From: Methanolinea sp. UBA473
GTDB lineage: Archaea; Halobacteriota; Methanomicrobia; Methanomicrobiales; Methanospirillaceae
Length of the DNA stretch: 20,804 nucleotides
Reading direction: 5' to 3'
Assembly: GCA_002509495.1 (NCBI GenBank)
Contig: DAEV01000048.1
Coordinates: 1-20,804 of the forward strand
The position numbers and the translations under genes are program-made. This document shows, piece after piece, positions 20,776 to 20,804 of this stretch; positions within the stretch are counted from its first letter, which is position 1; each line of letters starts with the position of its first letter. The notes beneath the pieces are model-generated. The model did no database searches, had not been told where the DNA came from, and saw only the letters and a program-made list of their open reading frames with translations.

Positions 20776-20804
20776 TTAGAACCGCCCATGACCGCCGTGC
20801 GGTC
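20776..20804 (-). CDS. Possible last codons of a gene entering from the right edge
   Basis: On the minus strand the final 29 bases can be read as PHGGHGRF followed by TAA at 20776-20778, with two poly-T tracts just downstream. The reading is too short to identify, and its main support is the terminator that follows it. Confidence 0.25.

Noticed and set aside
1..20804. Mobile elements, CRISPR arrays or defence genes
   Set aside because: No transposase, integrase, regularly spaced repeats or defence-type nuclease domains were seen; the helicase is a repair-type XPD relative beside a DNA repair gene.
20790..20804. Inverted repeat gaccgc-cgt-gcggtc at the right edge
   Set aside because: A short GC-rich match lying at the cut end and perhaps inside coding sequence; too little context to assign a role.

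Overview
The window reads as the chromosome of a motile methanogenic archaeon, most likely of the order Methanomicrobiales. The evidence is two archaellin genes, a proteasome-activating nucleotidase ending in an HbYX motif, the swivel subunit of the archaeal mevalonate-phosphate dehydratase, an XPD-type iron-sulfur helicase, PKD-domain and Thr/Pro-rich lipoproteins, and archaeal promoters (TTTATATA-like boxes, GGTGA/GGAGG ribosome binding sites, poly-T terminators). The order is inferred from gene content. The DNA is moderately GC-rich and densely coded; I see no transposase, integrase, CRISPR array, tRNA or rRNA.

Positions 1-7000 hold motility and taxis genes. On the minus strand are a truncated archaellin at the left edge, a complete archaellin (365-952), a membrane-anchored HEAT-repeat protein (1089-2234) and a chemotaxis operon transcribed MCP-cheW-cheR (6900 to 3285). 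The MCP is soluble, with three PAS domains, so it probably senses an internal signal. Between the HEAT protein and cheR, a plus-strand pair encodes a small two-helix membrane protein and an unrecognised 197-residue protein whose end overlaps the end of cheR. No cheA, cheB, cheY or archaellum motor genes are in view.

Positions 7000-9400 hold two tandem single-helix microproteins that are paralogues of each other, a small TPR protein, a lipoprotein and mobA. Positions 9400-14100 are housekeeping and repair: an XPD-like helicase overlapping an O6-alkylguanine-DNA methyltransferase gene, purB diverging from a shared 49-bp promoter gap, and a long archaeal FKBP-type prolyl isomerase.

Positions 14200-18500 hold a CYTH-domain protein, a secreted triple-PKD protein, and a minus-strand series: mevalonate-phosphate dehydratase small subunit, lipoprotein, B12-binding/radical SAM protein, metallophosphoesterase. 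Positions 18500-20800 hold the proteasome ATPase gene pan, a downstream gene resembling the archaeal DUF5804 family, mscL, and at the right edge the terminator and perhaps the last codons of another minus-strand gene.

This is mostly an ordinary core-genome region. The items most worth a second look are the paralogous microprotein pair, the acidic-tailed protein behind pan, the HEAT-repeat membrane protein beside the archaellins, the unknown pair next to cheR, and several compact promoter and RNA-structure signals.
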